A DNA stretch of 8,203 nt, taken from Parafilimonas sp. GTDB lineage: Bacteria; Bacteroidota; Bacteroidia; Chitinophagales; Chitinophagaceae. Location of the stretch: NCBI GenBank assembly GCA_023251275.1, contig JAHEZC010000088.1, positions 1 through 8,203 on the forward strand. The letters are read 5' to 3'. The notes beneath the pieces were generated by a model. It had not been told where the DNA came from. It searched no databases and was given only the letters and a program-made list of their open reading frames with translations. A program made the position numbers and the translations under genes. This document shows, one piece after another, positions 6,218 to 8,203 of the stretch; position 1 is the stretch's first letter; the number at the start of each line of letters is the position of its first letter.

Positions 6218-6460
6218 TCAATTTTCAGGACGGATGAACCTTATTTCATCGTCCGTTGCCATCTCAATAACATAGCTTCCTGAAGTAATAAAATGAAGTA
6301 ATTTATGTTTTAATGCCTGCATATTTACCCTTACATCTGCAGCTTTGCTGAATTCCTGCTCAATTACCAGCACTCTATATTGCTTATTCAACTGGTTAAT
6401 ATTATCTGCAAGCCTTTTAAGTTTGTTCGGCTTTGATATGAGATTTGATGGCTGTTTCAT
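6218..6460 (-). CDS. 80-residue protein with UVR-like motif
   Basis: Residues about 20-54 form a charged helical hairpin, INQLNKQYRVLVIEQEFSKA continuing ADVRVNMQALKHKL. The pattern E(34)..F(37)..AA(40-41)..R(44).....L(50) closely follows the UVR motif of UvrB, UvrC and some Clp-associated proteins, which mediates protein-protein contact. A short tail GSYVIEMATDDEIRFIRPEN has beta character. There is no signal peptide or membrane segment, so it should be cytoplasmic. Its partner and function are unknown. I chose the ATG at 6458-6460 because a -7 box (TAATTTTG) ends 12 bases before it; the 100-residue alternative from 6520 would begin inside the terminator hairpin of the upstream gene. It stands alone after that terminator, and no terminator of its own is obvious. 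Confidence 0.65.
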   Translation of the reverse strand: MKQPSNLISKPNKLKRLADNINQLNKQYRVLVIEQEFSKAADVRVNMQALKHKLLHFITSGSYVIEMATDDEIRFIRPEN

Positions 6461-6472
6461 ATAATTATTTGA

Positions 6473-6480
6473 CAAAATTA
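6473..6480 (-). promoter_or_regulatory. -7 promoter box for the UVR-motif gene
   Basis: On the minus strand this reads TAATTTTG, an exact TAnnTTTG match, ending 12 bases before the ATG at 6460. It lies between an upstream terminator and the gene, where a promoter would be needed. No -33 TTG is seen at the usual spacing. Confidence 0.5.
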
Positions 6481-6501
6481 TCCTGATTCCGGACCACTTA
6501 A

Positions 6502-6532
6502 TAAAAAAAATTCCCGGCAATATAGCCGGGAA
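6502..6532 (-). terminator. Strong intrinsic terminator of the histidine kinase / small ORF unit
   Basis: On the minus strand TTCCCGGC (6532-6525) pairs perfectly with GCCGGGAA (6518-6511) around a six-base loop, and a run of T follows immediately (the A-rich stretch at 6502-6510 on the plus strand). An outer A-T pair (6510/6533) extends the stem to nine. The GC-rich stem plus T run is a textbook Rho-independent terminator for transcripts coming from the right. Confidence 0.85.
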
Positions 6533-6553
6533 TGTATGGGGATATTTTGTAAG

Positions 6554-6637
6554 TCATCCCCTGCTTGCCTGAATATCTGCATGCTGTTTTTCCCTGTAAA
6601 GGAGGTATTGCAGTACAATAGAATCCGGGTTATTCAT
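6554..6637 (-). CDS. Candidate 27-residue small protein
   Basis: An ATG at 6635-6637 opens a frame MNNPDSIVLQYLLYREKQ... ending TGA at 6554-6556. The composition is protein-like: a short polar start, an amphipathic hydrophobic stretch (IVLQYLLY) and a charged tail (REKQHADIQASRG). It fills the space between the histidine kinase stop and the strong terminator 21 bases beyond its own stop. TATGTTTT at 6661-6654 on this strand resembles a -7 box (one mismatch) 16 bases before the ATG, so it might have its own promoter as well as being the last member of the kinase transcript. A 27-codon frame can arise by chance, and I recognise no family. Confidence 0.3.
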   Translation of the reverse strand: MNNPDSIVLQYLLYREKQHADIQASRG

Positions 6638-6715
6638 AAATTAGAGCGGCATTAAAACATACTCATCCCTTTTTTGTTGATCACCTGGCGCCTAAAAAAA
6701 TTGAGGCAACTGGAT

Positions 6716-7462
6716 TCACGGGTAAGCATTTCCTTCAGGATATGGAAACGATATCGTAAACTCCGAGCCCTCATTTTCAATGCTCGTAAACTGCATATCT
6801 CCGCCATTAAGGTTGACCAGGCGGCGTACTATCACCAGGCCCAAGCCAATACCATCCGCATTTTCTGCATTACTTGCCCTGAAAAAACTATTATGCACAA
6901 GGTGTTGTTCATCCTCCGGGATGCCAATGCCAAAATCTTTCACAATGATCCGGACGGATGATCCCGTGAAATGTACCTGCAATTCAGGAGGAGGATTCCC
7001 CCCTGAATATTTGAATGCGTTGGAAAGCAGGTTATCCAATATTCTTTCGAGTTGCTCCTCTTCAAATATTATTTTAACGGGCAGGCCCGTAATGCTGAGT
7101 GAACTATTTCTTCCATCGGACTGCATGGCATTTTGCGCTGAAATGGTGTTGTTGACCACAGATAAAATATCTGCCGGTTTTTGGTTTTGCTTTATTTTCC
7201 CTGCTTCTATTTTAGCCAGTAACAAAAGGCCATCGAGCATTCTATTTAATTTTTCTGCTTCAGTCTGAATGCGGCCGATATGCTCCCCAATTTGCAAAAT
7301 AGTATGCCGGTCATCCATTTCCTGGTAAAATGAAAGCAAATCTGCACTGGATTTAATTGCTGAAAGAGGCGTTCTCAGTTCATGCACGACCAGGTACATA
7401 AAGTGCAATTCCTGTGTTTCCATTTCCCTGACCGGCTTTAATAATTTTGTCTTTTTGCTCAT
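6716..7462 (-). CDS. Soluble sensor histidine kinase core (HisKA + HATPase_c), no sensor domain
   Basis: The 248-residue protein contains only the kinase core. The dimerisation/phosphoacceptor domain (about 16-90) has H-box VVHELRTPLSAI with the phosphorylatable histidine at 27. The ATP-binding domain (about 130-245) has N-box LDNLLSNAFKYSG (142-154), G1 DFGIGIP (176-182), an F-box-like FFRAS (193-197) and G2 GIGLGL (204-209), all intact, so it should be active. There is no transmembrane segment, PAS or other input domain; an in-frame stop nine codons upstream (7487-7489) rules out an N-terminal extension. Known relatives autophosphorylate and pass phosphate to a response regulator. The next gene upstream (7531-7959) is 68 bases away on the same strand and could supply sensing or regulation. 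The transcript probably ends at the terminator at 6502-6532. Confidence 0.9.
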   Translation of the reverse strand: MSKKTKLLKPVREMETQELHFMYLVVHELRTPLSAIKSSADLLSFYQEMDDRHTILQIGEHIGRIQTEAEKLNRMLDGLLLLAKIEAGKIKQNQKPADILSVVNNTISAQNAMQSDGRNSSLSITGLPVKIIFEEEQLERILDNLLSNAFKYSGGNPPPELQVHFTGSSVRIIVKDFGIGIPEDEQHLVHNSFFRASNAENADGIGLGLVIVRRLVNLNGGDMQFTSIENEGSEFTISFPYPEGNAYP

Positions 7463-7530
7463 TTCGCTATTGGAATGCAGGCGATTTTATTGATTTTCCA
7501 GGTTCAGGAAGATACACAACGCGGTAATTT

Positions 7531-7959
7531 TTAAGTATAGTCGAAAATACAATGATGCAATAACCGGAGAATTTCATCCTCCATATTTTCCGGAGTGATC
7601 AGGTAGTTGACTTCAAACAATTCCTTATGATACTGCCGGCAATTATTTCGCTTTTGTGCACAGTGGAAAGCAATCTTCCGCACATTTCCCAGGTCATTTT
7701 TATGCAGAAATGCAGCAAGGTGATCGTAGTCAATTCTCCTTGTATTATAAAAAAGAAAAATGATCAGGTTACAGTCGTAAAGAAGGTTTGAGTAGTTTTC
7801 TATTTCCAGCGATGAAATCAGTTCCACAATTAACCCCATGTCTTCAAATTTATGCCTCAGAGCTCTTGCATAATCTTTGTTTCCTGTGCAAATGAAAATC
7901 CTGTTTGCATAGCTTAAATTAAAATGAATTAACTCCGCTTTGATGTCAGTCAGCTTCAT
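7531..7959 (-). CDS. Uncharacterised alpha/beta protein, possible pseudo-receiver
   Basis: No family is recognised in this 142-residue protein. Predicted order is beta-alpha repeated five times: NRIFICTG (19-26), helix 28-41, LIVELISS (43-50), helix 52-62, NLIIFLFYN (64-72), helix 76-88, VRKIAFHC (93-100), then NYLITP (118-123) and a final helix (125-138). This length and order fit a CheY-like receiver domain after an 18-residue lead. However, the acidic pair after the first strand is replaced by GNK, the phosphoacceptor aspartate after the third strand is missing (FYN), and the lysine of the fifth-strand K-P pair is absent (LITP). Five cysteines (24, 63, 100, 107, 137) are unusual for a small cytoplasmic protein. 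It precedes the soluble histidine kinase on the same strand, which suggests a signalling role. A pseudo-receiver is inference only; another Rossmann-like fold is possible. Confidence 0.6.
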   Translation of the reverse strand: MKLTDIKAELIHFNLSYANRIFICTGNKDYARALRHKFEDMGLIVELISSLEIENYSNLLYDCNLIIFLFYNTRRIDYDHLAAFLHKNDLGNVRKIAFHCAQKRNNCRQYHKELFEVNYLITPENMEDEILRLLHHCIFDYT

Positions 7960-8000
7960 GCGGCAGGGAGTACTACGATGAGATCATACCTCGGTTGCAT
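7956..8000 (-). CDS. Possible 14-residue upstream ORF overlapping the next start (ATGA)
   Basis: MQPRYDLIVVLPAA runs from the ATG at 7998-8000 to a TGA at 7956-7958 that shares two bases with the ATG of the 142-residue gene (ATGA overlap), an arrangement typical of translational coupling. The frame is open further upstream (to a TAA about 90 bases back) but has no standard start there. It could be a leader peptide, the end of a decayed gene, or chance. Confidence 0.2.
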   Translation of the reverse strand: MQPRYDLIVVLPAA

Positions 8001-8044
8001 CCGGGAAATAATTAATAAATTCCGGTCAGGGCTTGAATTCCCGG
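8001..8044. repeat. Inverted repeat CCGGGAA / TTCCCGG with internal half copy
   Basis: CCGGGAA (8001-8007) and TTCCCGG (8038-8044) are perfect inverted 7-mers; TTCCGG at 8020-8025 is a shortened copy of the right arm. The region lies between a gene end (8129) and the next gene start (7959). There is no T run after the stem in the direction of transcription, so it is not a standard intrinsic terminator. Confidence 0.3.
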
Positions 8045-8128
8045 TTGAAAAAAAATCAGTGTTTTCAGGGAAAGATTGACTAAAAGAATTTTATTTAATT
8101 TCTTAACAGCGGGTTATCCGTTATGGAA

Positions 8129-8203
8129 TCAGGCATCATTCAGTGCAGGTTCTTCCACATCACCGGATACACACTCAAACACCAGTTGTTTTAGATTCAG
8201 GCT
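8129..8203 (-). CDS. C-terminal end of an unidentified protein (partial)
   Basis: From the right edge, a minus-strand frame gives 24 residues, SLNLKQLVFECVSGDVEEPA continuing LNDA, then TGA at 8129-8131. The acidic, hydrophobic mix looks coding, and it lies in the same orientation as the genes that follow, but it is too short to assign to a family. The gap to the next start (7959) is 169 bases, so co-transcription is uncertain. Confidence 0.4.
   Translation of the reverse strand, partial: SLNLKQLVFECVSGDVEEPALNDA

Noticed and set aside
6461..6520. A 20-residue longer N-terminus for the UVR-motif protein
   Set aside because: That start would lie inside the terminator hairpin and upstream of the -7 box; the ATG at 6458-6460 fits the promoter and the conserved-looking part better.
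6598..6605. AAAGGAGG on the plus strand, a perfect Shine-Dalgarno-like sequence
   Set aside because: No start codon with an open frame follows at a useful distance on that strand.
6780..7268. A 162-codon plus-strand frame antisense to the histidine kinase
   Set aside because: It lies wholly opposite a kinase gene with all catalytic motifs intact, and its low-complexity leucine/serine/proline composition is that of an antisense shadow.

Overview
The window looks like chromosome from a Bacteroidota bacterium, most likely near Chitinophagaceae (family placement is inference). The reasons are two large secreted beta-rich proteins of families typical of that phylum (a CBM9-like/DUF5916 protein and a small outer-membrane beta-barrel), weak or absent Shine-Dalgarno sequences, two probable TTG starts, and Bacteroidota-type -7 promoter boxes (TAnnTTTG) a short distance before start codons. 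The clearest box is TACCTTTG before hflX.

Left half (1-5549), mostly plus strand: the tail of a secreted protein (1-129); a 750-residue DUF5916 outer-membrane protein (224-2476); a 348-base gap with a dyad and a hairpin followed by T residues; a 246-residue beta-barrel protein (2825-3565) whose terminator hairpin begins at its stop codon; the ribosome-associated GTPase HflX (3654-4844); and, convergent with it, an atypical short-chain dehydrogenase/NAD(P)-binding protein on the minus strand (4893-5549).

Middle (5550-6217): no gene. It contains the last 21 bases of a tRNA gene, probably tRNA-Ser, on the minus strand (5670-5690), cut off inside the T arm. This is what the far end of an element integrated into a tRNA gene looks like. 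By its orientation, the inserted side would be to the right. Next come three CTCAC repeats, then a nested imperfect palindrome of about 166 bp (5836-6001) with 17/19-matching inverted ends and a degenerate 9-base tandem repeat inside.

Right half (6218-8203), all minus strand, read right to left: the tail of an unidentified protein (8129-8203); a 142-residue alpha/beta protein with a receiver-like layout but no phosphoacceptor aspartate; a 248-residue soluble histidine kinase core with no sensor region; a possible 27-residue small protein; a strong intrinsic terminator (6502-6533); and a separate gene for an 80-residue protein with a UVR-like motif and its own -7 box. The histidine kinase and the receiver-like protein may form a small signalling unit. 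No transposase, integrase, CRISPR array, rRNA or complete tRNA is visible. The most notable unexplained points are the tRNA remnant, the palindromic element beside it, and the kinase/pseudo-receiver/small-ORF cluster.
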